Origin: Tillus elongatus
Lineage: Eukaryota > Arthropoda > Insecta > Coleoptera > Cleridae
Direction: 5' to 3'
Assembly (NCBI GenBank): GCA_964006375.1
Contig: OZ023265.1
Span: forward strand, 12,535,295-12,599,294
Length of the DNA: 64,000 nucleotides
Below are positions 25,728 to 39,489 of the stretch, piece by piece. Below the pieces are notes generated by a model. The model did no database searches. It saw only the letters and a list, made by a program, of their open reading frames with translations, and was not told the DNA's origin. Made by a program: the position numbers and the translations under genes. Numbering within the stretch: the first letter of the stretch is position 1; each line of letters begins with the position of its first letter.

Positions 25728-26042
25728 TTCTGGATGCAGCAAGTGCGTTATGGTAGTGAATTTTCATCAAATGCTTCATATTTGAATAGCCCAATTTGCT
25801 ATTAACCTATAAGGTTGACCAAGAAACGAGTTTTTCCGGGAACACTTTAACTTTACTTTTGGAAAATTTTGTACATTTTCACACAATAAAGCTATTTTTA
25901 TGAAACATGGTACATTGTTTTTACTGTATAGGTTATACTGGTAACCATAATTGATGCCTGCTTTCTTAAAAAGAAAACACACATATTTGCAATAAAAACA
26001 TTTAAATGAAAATTCAATACCATAACGCACTTGCTGCGTCCA
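25728..26042. mobile_element. Short inverted-repeat element (MITE form of the shared head)
   Basis: About 315 bp bounded by inverted copies of the same head that starts the Helitron-like elements: TCTGGATGCAGCAAGTGCGT on the left and its complement ending GCTGCGTCCAGA on the right. It has no tail hairpin and no TA tract. It sits between an A-run and a T-run. Confidence 0.7.
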
Positions 26043-26188
26043 GAGTTTTTATTTATAAAGCAACAGAAATTTTAAAAGAACTTGGAATGTTAATGTAATG
26101 CCCCGATATTAAGCGGCAAGGCGATGCTTGCATTAATTAAATCTGAATTTCGCCTCCGTGGTGCTCTTGCTCTCCGGAAATAACAAAG

Positions 26189-26190
<2 letters not shown>

Positions 26191-26274
<84 letters not shown>
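26191..26274. repeat. (TA)n microsatellite
   Basis: About 42 TA units. The flanking bodies (26275-26890) match the second repeat type. Confidence 0.95.
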
Positions 26275-26276
<2 letters not shown>

Positions 26277-26899
26277 TAGCGATAACTCAAAAAATAATGG
26301 ACCGATCTTGATAAAATTTGGTGAGTACCTTGCTTTTGCAAGTGGCTTGGATAAGTTCGTTACCCAGGAAAATCGGACCAGGTTTTCCCGAAAAATTGTG
26401 TGTTTTCTTTCTAAAAAAATTCATATCTCCGGAAGCAACAAAGTGAGGACAACCAAATTTGCTATGCGTATTTGTATTATAAAGAGTGAAACATGTACCG
26501 AAATTTAGGTCTCTAAGTTTAAGGACAAAAAAGTTACGGGCAGCTAAAGAAACAAATTTTGGAGTTTTCCTCCAAACGTCAAACTCGCAAATTAAAATGT
26601 CAAAATTGGCACTGTTTAGGCAAAGAACGTGAAACAAATACGGATTGTAAAAAAAAACCTTGCAAGAAGAGTGTTCTGCGAACCCTTAAGTTTCAGATTC
26701 AACCGCCATTGCCCTTCATTTTACTAAAATATTTCCATAAAATTCATTTCAAATAGACCTTTTCTCTGATGCTTTCGGTGTAGGTTTAGTCAAGTTTATG
26801 GTTTAACGGACTATAATTTTTAGCTAATTTTCGTAGAACAAATTCGTTACTGCATTTTAGCATTTTTTATCGAAATATGATGCCTGTTTGTAAGAAAAA

Positions 26900-27343
26900 A
26901 TCTGAACGCAGTAAGTGCGTTTTGATAGAAAATTTTCATTAAATCCTTCAAATTTCAATAACTCAATTTGCTATTAATTTAAGTTTTGTTGGTTAAGATA
27001 CCAATATTTTACTTTATTTTCGGAATTTTTTTGTTTGAATGCAGCAAGGGCGTTGTGGTTGCGAATTTTCATTAAATGTTTTAAATTTCATCAACTCAAT
27101 TTGCTATTAACCTCAGGTTCATTGGCTAGGAGACCAGTTTTCTCGGAAACATTTAAAGTTTATTTTCGGAAAATGTTTGTACATTTTCAAATAATTATTT
27201 TGATCAAATATGTTACATTGTTCCTACTATATAGGTTATACCGGTAACCAAATTGATGCCTGCTCGCATTAGAGCGATATATTTGTAATTAAAAACATTT
27301 TTATGAAAATTCACTTCCATAACGCACTTGCTGCGCCCAGAGT
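26900..27343. mobile_element. Inverted-repeat element with an internal third head
   Basis: Left head (TCTGAACGCAGTAAGTGCGT) at 26900 and inverted right head at about 27307-27342. A further degenerate head at 27034 suggests two elements nested or fused. Confidence 0.6.
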
Positions 27344-27355
27344 TTTTTATATGAT

Positions 27356-27473
<118 letters not shown>

Positions 27474-27605
27474 AACTGGTTGCCTGTTGTGACTCCGTGT
27501 ATTTTTGCATCTTCATCCAGCGTGTTCCATCGTTCTGATGATGGCTAATAAGCTTGAAACACGTGTATGCGGTTGTCTCCTTGCGGCTTTGCCCTTAACC
27601 CTTCT

Positions 27606-27608
<3 letters not shown>

Positions 27609-27701
<93 letters not shown>

Positions 27702-28172
27702 GTATCCATCCGATAACTCCAAAAATAATTAACCGATTTCGATGAAACTCGGCAAGTGCCTTTATTTTATTAATGGCTTGAACGAGTTTGTTAGCCAAAA
27801 AAATCGGAGGGGGTTTTCCAGGAAAATTTTCAATTTTCTTTCGAAAAAAATTTTTCTCCAAAAATTACAAAGCTTTTGTAATGAAATTTAATGGATATAT
27901 TGCCTTAGGAGAGACCTTACTATGTACTAACATTCAACTTTCTAAGTTTATAGAAAATTGAGTTATTCAAATTTCGAATTTTCTTTCGAAAAAATTTTTT
28001 TCTCCAAAACTTACAAAGTTATTTTAATTAAATTTGGTGGATATCTTGCCCTAGGAAAGAGCTTACTACATACCATAATTAAACTTTATAAGTTTATAGA
28101 AAATTGAGTTATTCAAATTTGAAGCATTTAATAAAAATTCACTACCATAACGCACTTGCTACGTCCCGAACT
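27609..28172 (-). mobile_element. Truncated Helitron-like element, minus strand
   Basis: A TA tract (27609-27689, followed by four TATG units) leads into diverged 141-bp-type sequence and ends with the inverted head at 28139-28172, directly beside the start of duplicated exon block d. Confidence 0.6.
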
Positions 28173-28486
28173 TTTTCACTAAATATTCGTTGAAATGACA
28201 CAATCTGATCAGATAACATTAAAATATTCGTTTCTCTTGACATCATAATAACAGTGGAAACCCACTCTGCGATAAATAAAGTGAATACCTATATGAATAT
28301 TGCAAAGCACCACACATGGCAAGTTAGTAGAACAAATGTTGATACGATTTAAATGCTCGCAAAAACGCTGGAAACAATTTTGTTTAATTACGGGTTTCGA
28401 CCAAATATTATATACATACATCACATTTAAAGCACAGGATAGATCATGTCTCGTGTGTGAGAAAAATTTTTATAGCAACTAAAACA

Positions 28487-28792
28487 ATGCAGTCTTGGCT
28501 AAAAATTTCAATAATTCTATGTGGTTTTGGTTTCTTTAAAGAAATGAGACCTTCAGAGCCATCTTTTACTAATTTCGTAACAGGTCCATGGAGAAACTTT
28601 ACCGCAGAAGAAGTAAATAAGGAATTATTTCCTGTTGGTTCCTATAGTTACCTTCTGATGTTAGTTGTGGTCTTTTTCATAACAGATTTGTGCCGGTATA
28701 AAACCTTAATTACGATCTGTGGCGTTTCTGGCTTAATAGTGGCTGGTTTGGTTTTGTGGTCGAAAACTATTTTTATGTTCGAAATTATGGAG
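28487..28792 (+). CDS. SLC19-family transporter, first coding exon, copy d
   Basis: A 102-codon exon starting M-Q-S-W-L-K, with R-P-S-E-P at 21-25, the N-F-T sequon, and helices near 5-19, 53-69 and 74-92. It ends ATG-GAG before the donor GTGAGC at 28793, phase 0. The frame is open ten codons further upstream (28457), but I chose the Met aligned in all copies. A four-codon upstream ORF (28446-28460) precedes it. The exon is identical base for base to copy e, and most of the flanks are too. A LINE fragment inserted 240 bp downstream distinguishes the two blocks. Confidence 0.85.
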
Positions 28793-28918
28793 GTGAGCTA
28801 AACACTCAAAAACTTAATGAAGCATTTTAATTTTTCATTAACGATTATCTCATAATTTCACTTTAGTGTATTTTTAAAGATATATTAAAACAGTACTTTG
28901 TAATTTTTTACTTGTATG

Positions 28919-28922
<4 letters not shown>

Positions 28923-28992
<70 letters not shown>
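28923..28992. repeat. (TA)n microsatellite
   Basis: About 35 TA units followed directly by TACAGAGTGTGTCC, which looks like the end of a Tc1/mariner-type element. The same junction is at 34323-34400. Confidence 0.95.
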
Positions 28993-28996
<4 letters not shown>

Positions 28997-29035
28997 GTGT
29001 GTCCAAGAAAAGGATGGGCCACTATGGCGATATCC

Positions 29036-29796
29036 ATTCCCTCGGAGCCCATGCAACGGTGTTTCAGGCCGAGATGTACGCCATCCTGCACTGTGTGCGG
29101 GAGAACAAGAGGAGGGGCTACACCAACAAGCGGATCCTCATAGCCACAGACAGCCAGGCAGCCCTTAAGGCACTAAGTAGCCCACGGGTAAATTCCTGGC
29201 TGGTGAGTGAGTGCCGAGACGAGAAGAGCGACCTGGCTGGGCAGAATGAGGTGACCCTCATCTGGGTGCCGGGTCACTCGGGGGTTAAAGGCAATGAAGA
29301 AGCTGACAGTCTCGCGAAGAGAGGGTCAGCAGAACCATTTATGGGACCAGAACCGGCTCTGGGCGTGTCAAAGAGCACTGCCAGGGGAGCCATTAAGTCC
29401 TGGGTCAGAAACCAACACAAGGTGTACTGGGCGGACTGTCCAGGGCTCAGACATGGGAAGTCAATAATTGACGGACCCAGTTCAAAGAGAGCTGTGGAGC
29501 TGCTAAACCTTAGCAGAGGACAGCTCAGAAACACAACAGGTCTCTTGACGGGACACATGGCCGTCAAGAAACACCTGCATAAAATGGGGCGGTTCGAAGG
29601 GGACCTCGCATGCAGACTCTGCGGCGAGGGGGAGGAATCAGCACAGCACATCTTGTGTAAGTGTATAGCTCTGGACCGGAAAAGACAACTGATCTACGGT
29701 CACTCTAGACCGGAGACAGAGCAATATAAAACTTCACCCTACCAATCGCTGTGCAGACTAGTTCAAGGCACAGTGATTTTGGAATGGGTGGAGTAA
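29036..29796 (+). pseudogene. LINE RNase H and zinc domain (fragment)
   Basis: A plus-strand frame, 5'-truncated just after the first RNase H Asp segment. It keeps F-Q-A-E-M-Y-A-I, A-T-D-S-Q-A-A and W-V-P-G-H-S-G-V-K-G-N-E-E-A-D, then the C-terminal zinc motif (C-R-L-C-G-E-G-E-E-S-A-Q-H-I-L-C) and the shared end I-L-E-W-V-E. Upstream residues in the same frame come from the TA tract and are not protein-coding. It is nearly identical to the copies at 17.6 and 53.4 kb. It lacks reverse transcriptase and cannot act on its own. Confidence 0.85.
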
Positions 29797-29882
29797 GACT
29801 AAGGGTATGCACAATCAACCAAGGGTTGCGGTGCTATCGGGGCGGCAAGGCCGCGGACGAGCCCTGAGGGAACAAACAAAAA
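29036..29882 (+). mobile_element. LINE 3' end inserted in exon block d, with empty site in block e
   Basis: An insert of about 847 bp flanked by the duplication ATGGCGATATCC (29024-29035) and ATGGCGATATTC (29883-29894), with an A-rich tail. The paralogous block e reads ATGGCGATATCC once (34424-34435) with no insert, so this LINE arrived after the blocks separated, or was present in one parent only. Confidence 0.9.
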
Positions 29883-30535
29883 ATGGCGATATTCAAAACG
29901 GTAACAGATACATGCTTGGTTATATGGGAGAAAAGTTACGCACTCAAAAGCCCAACAAAATGACGGTTACACATCACCGAAATTTTTTTCAGTTTTTGAA
30001 ATATTTTGAAAAAAATTAGATTTTTCAATTTTACATGTTATTTTTTCCTGGCCTTAATGGTGGGTCTTCACTAATACCGGCGACATTTCTTCACAGCAAC
30101 TTTTTATTTTCTTTAACGGGGCATTGCTAATTTTTGAATCCGGCGTTTCATCTTCGCGGGACCATCATTAACTATTTTTTTAAATACGGCCTTCATTTTC
30201 TGATATCATATTCTGAAAGCCCTTTTTATTTTAATTTCGGCATTGTGTCACACTTTGTAGTTTAGTACAATTTTAGCCTTTTTTCGAGCTTAATCAAGAA
30301 AATTCCTATTACGGACCTGTACATAGCTTTTACACCTAAGTACTAAACAGCTAGCTATATCAATTAACACTTTATGTCATTTAAGCGTTTAATAATCATC
30401 CAATGGATGAATTGAGGCAATAATTTAATAGAATAAACACAGAACAGGTAACCTTAAATTAAAAAGACAAATGTATGCTGGGAAAATAAATGGATGTGAC
30501 AATAGCCGTATTTGGATTGGAAGTACCATCAACTT

Positions 30536-31583
<1,048 letters not shown>

Positions 31584-31899
31584 TCTGGACGCAGTAAGTG
31601 CGTTATGGTAGCGAATTTTGATCAAATGCTTAATATTTGAATAGCTCAATTTGCTATTAACCTATAAGGTTGACCAAGAAACGAGTTTTTTCGGGAACAC
31701 TTTAAGTTTACTTTCGGAAATTTTTGTACATTTTCAAACAATAAAGTTATTTTGATGAAACATGGCACATTGTTTTTACTATATAGATTATACTGGTAAC
31801 CAAATTTGATGCCTGCTTTCTTAAAAAACACACATTATTGCTATTAAAAAATAGTTTTATGAAAATTCACTACCATAACGCACTTGCTGCGTCCAGAGT
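31584..31899. mobile_element. Short inverted-repeat element (MITE form of the shared head)
   Basis: About 316 bp with inverted heads TCTGGACGCAGTAAGTGCGT on the left and the complement ending TGCTGCGTCCAGA on the right. Same internal sequence as the element at 25728. Its right end interrupts a transposase gene. Confidence 0.75.
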
Positions 31900-31904
31900 C
31901 TTTT

Positions 31905-33174
<1,270 letters not shown>

Positions 33175-33345
33175 ATAACTTTTTTTTCGATTGACCCACC
33201 TTGAACTTTCTTGGCGATGCTTCCCCTTTACACCTCCATTCCATCGACTTCATTTTGTACAAAGGATCATGGTAGAGAACCAAACTTACATCACCTTTGA
33301 CAATCGTCTTCGGCACGTCCACGGGGTTTTCTCCACAGAGTTATA
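33175..33345 (-). pseudogene. Mariner (DD34D-type) transposase fragment, second copy
   Basis: Homologous to 19395-19560. The minus strand reads G-D-V-S-L-V-L-Y-H-D-P and K-M-K-S-M-E-W-R. It is part of the duplicated block preceding exon copy e. Confidence 0.6.
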
Positions 33346-33888
33346 AGAAAACTAATATTGACACAAAATCAATTGTTGTCTTTTCCAAGGCTAATAAGAC
33401 TTGAACCTATGTCTTACCAAACTTTGACACGCTGCGATACCCTGAATCTACGTCAGACCGGGAAAATTTGTCGGTTACCTCGTACGGCTGCAACAAACAG
33501 CCTGAGCTGCTTTTAACATTAAATTAAAAGTCTGAAAAAAGTCTTGTCATTAGTCATTAGTGCATTTTTTCTACATAAATCCACTAAATATTCGTTGAAA
33601 TGACACAATCTGATCAGATAACATTAAAATATTCGTTTCTCTTGACAGCATAATAACAGTGGAAACCTACTCTGCGATAAATAAAGTGAATACATGAATA
33701 TTGCAAAGCAACCACACATGGCAAGTTAGTAGAACAAATGTTGATACGATTTAAATGCTCGCAAAAACGCTGGAAACAATTTTGTTTAATTACGGTTTTC
33801 GACCAAATATTATATACATACATCACATTTAAAGCACAGGATAGATCATGTCTCGTGTGTGAGAAAATTTTTTATAGCAACTAAAACA

Positions 33889-34194
33889 ATGCAGTCTTGG
33901 CTAAAAATTTCAATAATTCTATGTGGTTTTGGTTTCTTTAAAGAAATGAGACCTTCAGAGCCATCTTTTACTAATTTCGTAACAGGTCCATGGAGAAACT
34001 TTACCGCAGAAGAAGTAAATAAGGAATTATTTCCTGTTGGTTCCTATAGTTACCTTCTGATGTTAGTTGTGGTCTTTTTCATAACAGATTTGTGCCGGTA
34101 TAAAACCTTAATTACGATCTGTGGCGTTTCTGGCTTAATAGTGGCTGGTTTGGTTTTGTGGTCGAAAACTATTTTTATGTTCGAAATTATGGAG
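33889..34194 (+). CDS. SLC19-family transporter, first coding exon, copy e
   Basis: Encodes the same 102 residues as copy d without a single base difference. The donor is GTGAGC at 34195, phase 0. It is the copy closest to exon 2 (37968), so it gives the shortest plausible gene A transcript: 102 codons, then 205 nt, then 794 nt, in total 434 residues. A four-codon upstream ORF (33848-33862) precedes the start. The upstream flank extends about 700 bp further than in block d and matches block c, so the three blocks have unequal ends. Confidence 0.85.
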
Positions 34195-34320
34195 GTGAGC
34201 TAAACACTCAAAAACTTAATGAAGCATTTTAATTTTTCATTAACGATTATCTCATAATTTCACTTTAGTGTATTTTTAAAGATATATTAAAACAGTACTT
34301 TGTAATTTTTTACTTGTATG

Positions 34321-34322
<2 letters not shown>

Positions 34323-34393
<71 letters not shown>
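34323..34393. repeat. (TA)n microsatellite
   Basis: About 35 TA units in the same place relative to exon e as 28923-28992 is to exon d. Confidence 0.95.
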
Positions 34394-34396
<3 letters not shown>

Positions 34397-35221
34397 GTGT
34401 GTCCAAGAAAAGGATGGGCCACTATGGCGATATCCAAAACGGTAACAGATACATGCTTGGTTATATGGGAGAAAAGTTACGCACTCAAAAGCCCAACAAA
34501 ATGACGGTTACACATCACCGAAATTTTTTTCAGTTTTTGAAATATTTTGAAAAAAATTGGATTTTTCAATTTTACATGTTTTTTTTTCCTGGCCTTAATG
34601 GTGGGTCTTCACTAATACCGGCGACACTTCTTCACAGCAACTTTTTATTTTCTTTAACGGGGCATTGCTAATTTTTGAATCCGGCGTTTCGTCTTTGCGG
34701 GACCATCATTAACTATTTTCTTAAATACGGCCTTCATTTTCTGATACCATATTCTGAAAGCCCTTTTTATTTTAATTTCGGCATTGTGTCACACTTTGTA
34801 GTTTAGTACAATTTTAGCCTTTTTTCGAGCTTAATCAAGAAAATTCCTATTACGGACCTGTACATAGCTTTTACACCTAAGTACTAAACAGCTAGCTATA
34901 TCAATTAACACTTTATGTCATTTAAGCGTTTAATAATCATCCAATGGATGAATTGAGGCAATAATTTAATAGAATAAACACAGAACAGGTAACCTTAAAT
35001 TAAAAAGACAAATGTATGCTGGGAAAATAAATGGATGTGACAATAGCCGTATTTGGATTGACAGTTCCATCAACTTTTGACACATTAGTTTTTTTTTGTT
35101 AGTGAATTATCTTTAAAAAAATCACTAATAAGGAGATCCCGACTTTTGAAAATATTTCTTCAAATGAGCGCTAATTAGGCCCTCTAGAACACATATTCGG
35201 AGTCAGTGTCAATTTTTATAT

Positions 35222-35224
<3 letters not shown>

Positions 35225-35314
<90 letters not shown>
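35225..35314. repeat. (TA)n microsatellite
   Basis: About 45 TA units. Block homology with c and d ends here, and a degenerate transposase begins immediately after. Confidence 0.95.
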
Positions 35315-35317
<3 letters not shown>

Positions 35318-35790
35318 AACGCGAGTTTAAATAAATGTTTGGATCGGTATTGGTCAATTTCTTTTACCGAATAGATTAAAAGGCGAAACTTATTTAGAAT
35401 ATCTCCAAAACAATCTCGCGGATCTACTTGACGAGGTGCCTCTATAACTTAGACTGAAACATTGGTTTATACACGATGGAGCACCGCCTCATTTCAGTAT
35501 TGCTGTTAGAGACTATTGGATGGAAATGGAAATAATTGCCCACAAGCTTGGCCTCCACGATCGCCAAACCTCAACAAATGTGACTTCTTTCTTTGGAGAA
35601 AGTTAAAATAATTTGTGTATTCCTCACAATTTGCGTCTTGAGCCGAATTGTGGAATCGCATTACATGTAAACGCACACTCATTAGAAACACTCAACAGTT
35701 GTTGGATAGAGTAGACTTCAATTTTCGACGAAGAATAAATTTATGCGTGAGAGAGTACGTTGATCATTTTGAACATTTTCTGTAATATAT
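35315..35790 (+). pseudogene. Degenerate mariner-like transposase, C-terminal half
   Basis: Broken plus-strand frames read N-x-C-L-D-R-Y-W-like then W-F-I-H-D-G-A-P-P-H-F-S (second catalytic Asp), P-P-R-S-P-N-L-N-K-C-D-F-F-L-W, and end with Y-V-D-H-F-E-H-F-L. Stops and shifts separate these pieces. It resembles the other transposases here but is older. The gene starts abruptly at the TA tract. Confidence 0.65.
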
Positions 35791-35871
35791 CGGTGCAAAT
35801 ATTATGTTATTTCTATTGTTTAAGTTGTTTGTTTTTCTATTAACTTATTCTTATTATAACTTTTTTCCTAA

Positions 35872-37260
35872 TTGTCAAATCTGGCGTTAATTTTCATTAT
35901 GGTTTGCTTTCGTTCTTGCATAGTTGCATTCAAAGAATTTAGCTTACTAAAAATGTCAGATAGTTAGGCCAACTTAGCACACCAAACAGGGTCTTCAAGA
36001 TTTTTACAAAACTCGCTTTGACCATCCTCTGTTTTGAAAAATGTGAGTAGTTCGTCTTTAAGTTCAAGAACTCTATTTAGTATTTTTCCTTTTGAAAGCC
36101 AACGAATTTTACTATGGAATAATAACACTTTATCATCTGCGCCCATTTCTTTACAAAGTTTCTCGAATACCCTTGATTTTACCGGGCGAGTTTGATCATA
36201 GAGACAACAGTTTGAATGACCTCACCCAATTGACTTCCATCCGTAGTTTTGACTACTAGAGCTTCTCGATCTAAAAAGCAATGAGTAGTTATTATAGATG
36301 GATTTTTCTTTAATGCGAAACTCAAAAATCATTTTATATTGCCTGTCATTGCGGCAGCGCCATCTGTACATATCGCAATGCAATCCGTCCACTTAAATCC
36401 TTGAGCCTGAAAAAAACTGCCAACAGTAGCAAAAATGTCGGCTAGAGTGGTTGTTGTTTCCATGTCTCGACAAAATAGGAACTGTTCAATAACTTCCAGC
36501 ACGTTCACAAATCTCACAAAAGATATGAATTGGGCTTTTCCTGAAATGTCCGTGCTTTCATTCAATTGTAGAGCAAATTGTGTATTTGCCAATACCTCCC
36601 GAACATTACTTAGAATATCGATTTACATATCGATTATGCGTCGATGGACTGTGCCATTTGACATAGGCACCTTTGAAATCAGTTCAACTGCTTTCGGGTC
36701 CAACATAGTAGCAACAATTTCTTTACATGCCGGTAAAATAAGCTCTTCACCAATAGTATGGGCTTTCTGTTTTTTGGCAATCAATTCAGAAACTTTGAAT
36801 GATGCTAAAAGTGCCTTATCTGAGACAGTTGTTCGTTTTTCCATCATAGTTGAAGATGATTGAATGGAAGAACGTAGTCGTTGAAAATATTCTCGCGATC
36901 TTAGAGAGACGCTTTGATACTTTTGTTCCAAATGCCTTTTCATATTTTTAGGAACCATTGATTCATTCGAAAGATTCTTACCGCATATCAAACATTTTGG
37001 CTTAGGTTTATCTTCCTCACCGGTCCAGGTAAATCCACAGCTTAAATACTCTTCTTTGTACTAGCGCTTGGGTCCTTTTGTTGAGCTTGAATTTATATTT
37101 TTCCTACCATCACTAAATGCCGAAGCAGAGACAAGATTTTAACTTTTATTATCTGTTCTTATTTTTTCCCAACGATAGTGCTTTCTTCTTCATCCTCTTC
37201 TGATGCAGAAGAGGTTTCATCTAATGAAGATCGATTTTTCCTTGTTAAAAATCTATCCAT
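35872..37260 (-). pseudogene. hAT-like (ZBED5/FAM200-type) transposase relic
   Basis: The minus strand starts M-D-R-F-L-T-R-K near 37260, followed by an acidic Ser-rich stretch and, after stops, C-G-K-N-L-S-N...M-K-R-H-L-E (a BED-type zinc-finger remnant, about 36990-36940). It continues with a helical region, then L-Q-L-N-E-S-T-D-I-S and I-C-T-D-G-A-A-A-M-T-G (36590-36330), which carry the acidic residues of the RNase-H-like hAT core. A later part reads F-H-S-K-I-R-W-L-S-K-G (about 36120), and it fades out near 35872. At least four stop codons interrupt it. The family is transposase-derived and also includes domesticated host genes; the breaks argue for a dead transposon. No ends were seen. 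Confidence 0.75.
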
Positions 37261-37967
37261 GTTTTCTCTAAATAAAACCCATTTGGTAAAAGTACAATAT
37301 TACCTTTTTATACTACTGTCCAACGATTATTACCAGTACGATTTTACATTTCAAGCACTGAACTGAGCAATAAAAGGGTAATAAACGCAATAATGAATAA
37401 AAAACCAGTTATAAGTATGAAATGGGTTTGAACTAAATTCACTTTATAAAACTCTAAAATAGCATAAAACGCAGGTATGTTCAATGACATGACTATCTTA
37501 CATCAACGTTAAATGAAATCAGAGGCAAAATTTGATTTGGCCAGTTGTAAATGGGATCATAAATAATCAGCAATCAGGAATAATCACAATCAACCCTTTA
37601 TCTACGGGTGTCAAATAAGTTTGTCCTGAGCTGCATTTACCTCAAAACGTTATCACTTGCGACCTGTGATCGTCCAGCCCGTTTTAGTACAAAAATGCAC
37701 GCTCGTAATGCTAAATTGCCATTTTTTTTACAAGAATTCCTTACGAATCTCCGTTCTTTTCTTGAGCGTCGAAACTCTGGAGTACCTCCCGATAGACATA
37801 TTTCTAAAGACATGTAATCTCCAACTATTCAAGAAACGAGTAAACATCCATCTTGTGGCACAAGAATCAAGTTCATGGAGTCTCAAAGCCACATTAACTT
37901 CGCTTTTAACGAACCATTTCATAAAAAAATATTAACAGCAAATAATTGATTGATTTTTTGTTTTAAG
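37261..37967. other. Intron 1 sequence before exon 2 of gene A
   Basis: No gene or known repeat was recognised. The last bases (TTTTTTGTTTTAAG, to 37967) make a good splice acceptor for exon 2. Confidence 0.5.
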
Positions 37968-38172
37968 GTAGTATATGGAATCTTTATGTCAACAGAAGTA
38001 GCCTACTACACTTACATTTATGCAAAAGTAGACAAAGAACATTACCAAATGGTAACTTCTCACACACGAGCGGCAATACAAGCTGGGAGAGGGACATCAT
38101 CTTTACTTGGACAGCTGCTGATTTCTTTCGAACTCATGGATTACCATCAGCTCAATTACATCAGCTTTTCTT
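37968..38172 (+). CDS. SLC19-family transporter gene A, exon 2
   Basis: 205 nt between an AG acceptor and a GTAAGT donor, phase 0 in and phase 1 out, the same length as exon 2 of gene B. It encodes helices 4 and 5 with the family landmarks T-E-V-A-Y-Y-T-Y-I-Y (about residues 110-119 of the joined protein), T-S-H-T-R-A-A (a positively charged cytoplasmic turn) and L-L-G-Q-L-L-I-S. It ends in L-N-Y-I-S-F. It joins in phase to any of the five upstream exon 1 copies. The protein is a predicted plasma-membrane carrier for thiamine or a reduced folate; the substrate cannot be read from the sequence. Confidence 0.9.
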
Positions 38173-38430
38173 GTAAGTTAAATTTAATGTTCTCTACACT
38201 CAAAGCCCAGTATTTTACGTTATCTTTTTTTCTGATAAGAATACACGCTTCCAATCACGCAGTTGGCTTACATTATTGAAGACCTACAAATATATTTTAC
38301 AACATTTTACCTAAACTTAATAGGTAATTTCATATCCAGTACATAGTTGAATATTTGCACTATCTGTTCTTCGGAATGGCTAAAAGACCTTAGTTTGATA
38401 AACCATGTGATGGTGCGCAAGTAAAAGTAT

Positions 38431-38811
38431 TGTTACGTTCCACGGGGTTCTGGATTTGTTGACTAACAAAACACAGCTTTTTAAACTACTATTTATTATT
38501 ACCAACTATTTTCCACCACCAGTATCAACTAAAATATTTCTCTTCTCTATTATTAAATGTCCATAGAACTATATTCCACTATTCGCCTTCTATGATCGCT
38601 TCTTAAACACCAACACTTACTGCTGACTTGCTTAATACTCTATGATCACTTCTTTTACACCACACTAACTAAATACTGAACTAACTTACTCTGCGCAGCG
38701 CTCGTCCATTTATACTGTCCATAGAGATTCTAGACCTTCTACACTTTTCTGCACCTGTCACTTCTGGTCCTTTCTAGAAATATCATTCCAGAGCGTTCGT
38801 TGTTACCAACA
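38431..38811 (-). mobile_element. Probable solo LTR of a retrotransposon
   Basis: On the minus strand a 381-bp unit begins TGTTGGTAACAACG and ends CCGTGGAACGTAACA, with a TATAAAT box at about 38712-38718, a GC-rich start region after it, and no internal region. This is the layout of a gypsy-type LTR. No matching second LTR or pol gene lies in the window, and no clean target duplication was seen. Confidence 0.55.
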
Positions 38812-39171
38812 CACTACCATAGAAGTAACAAAGTTCCTAAACCTAATTATCATAGACAAATGTGACAGTATGTACACTCTTAACCCTTTAATTGGCAAGA
38901 CAAGAAATAAATGAAGGAAATTTATGATATTGGCCACATCTGTCTGAAAAGCATAAAATAGCACATCAGCGACTGTAATAATGGTTATATTCATTATGGA
39001 CCATTTCATAGATTCTATCTTGAAAGATATTTTTCCAAATATGCCCTGATATTTATTATTCCTATGTAGTTCCACGAAGGACATAGCGCCAGTAGCAAAG
39101 GAATCCAAAACATATGGAAGCACAATTACATTCACTACTTTGATAATATTACATAAAACTTCAGACGACAT
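38803..39171 (-). other. 122-codon membrane-protein-like ORF, unknown
   Basis: I do not recognise it with confidence. The minus-strand frame encodes a hydrophobic protein with three to four possible membrane segments (near residues 8-22, 56-75 and 80-100). Such length, hydrophobicity and position inside an intron could fit a fragment of an insect chemoreceptor (gustatory receptor-like), but no family signature is visible. Its 3' end overlaps the solo LTR edge. It may be chance. Confidence 0.25.
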
Positions 39172-39489
39172 CTACCAACTGCTTGGTTTTTAACCGACTT
39201 CATATTATATGATATAATAAAAAACAATTTATGTCTGATAGACAGAGGTTACATTTGCAACAAACAAAATATAGTTTGACCTTTGGCACACAACCTTCAT
39301 TCTCCCTTCGCAACTATTATGAGAAAATGGTCCACCTTATTCATCCTTGGCTCATCTGTGAGTCTCAGAGCAACATGATTTCCGATTATCACTGCTGAAG
39401 TTCAAAAGCACTAGGTCTACCTACTTTAAGTTTATTTCAAGTAAGGATTTATCTGAAAATTTCGTATCGCAATATTTTCAGTGGCAAGC

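Noticed and set aside
28457..28486. Longer N-terminus (M-R-K-I-F-I-A-T-K-T) for exon copy d, and the equivalent in e
   Set aside because: Copies a, b, c and gene B align at the Met of M-Q-S-W or its equivalent, and the extension is not conserved as protein.
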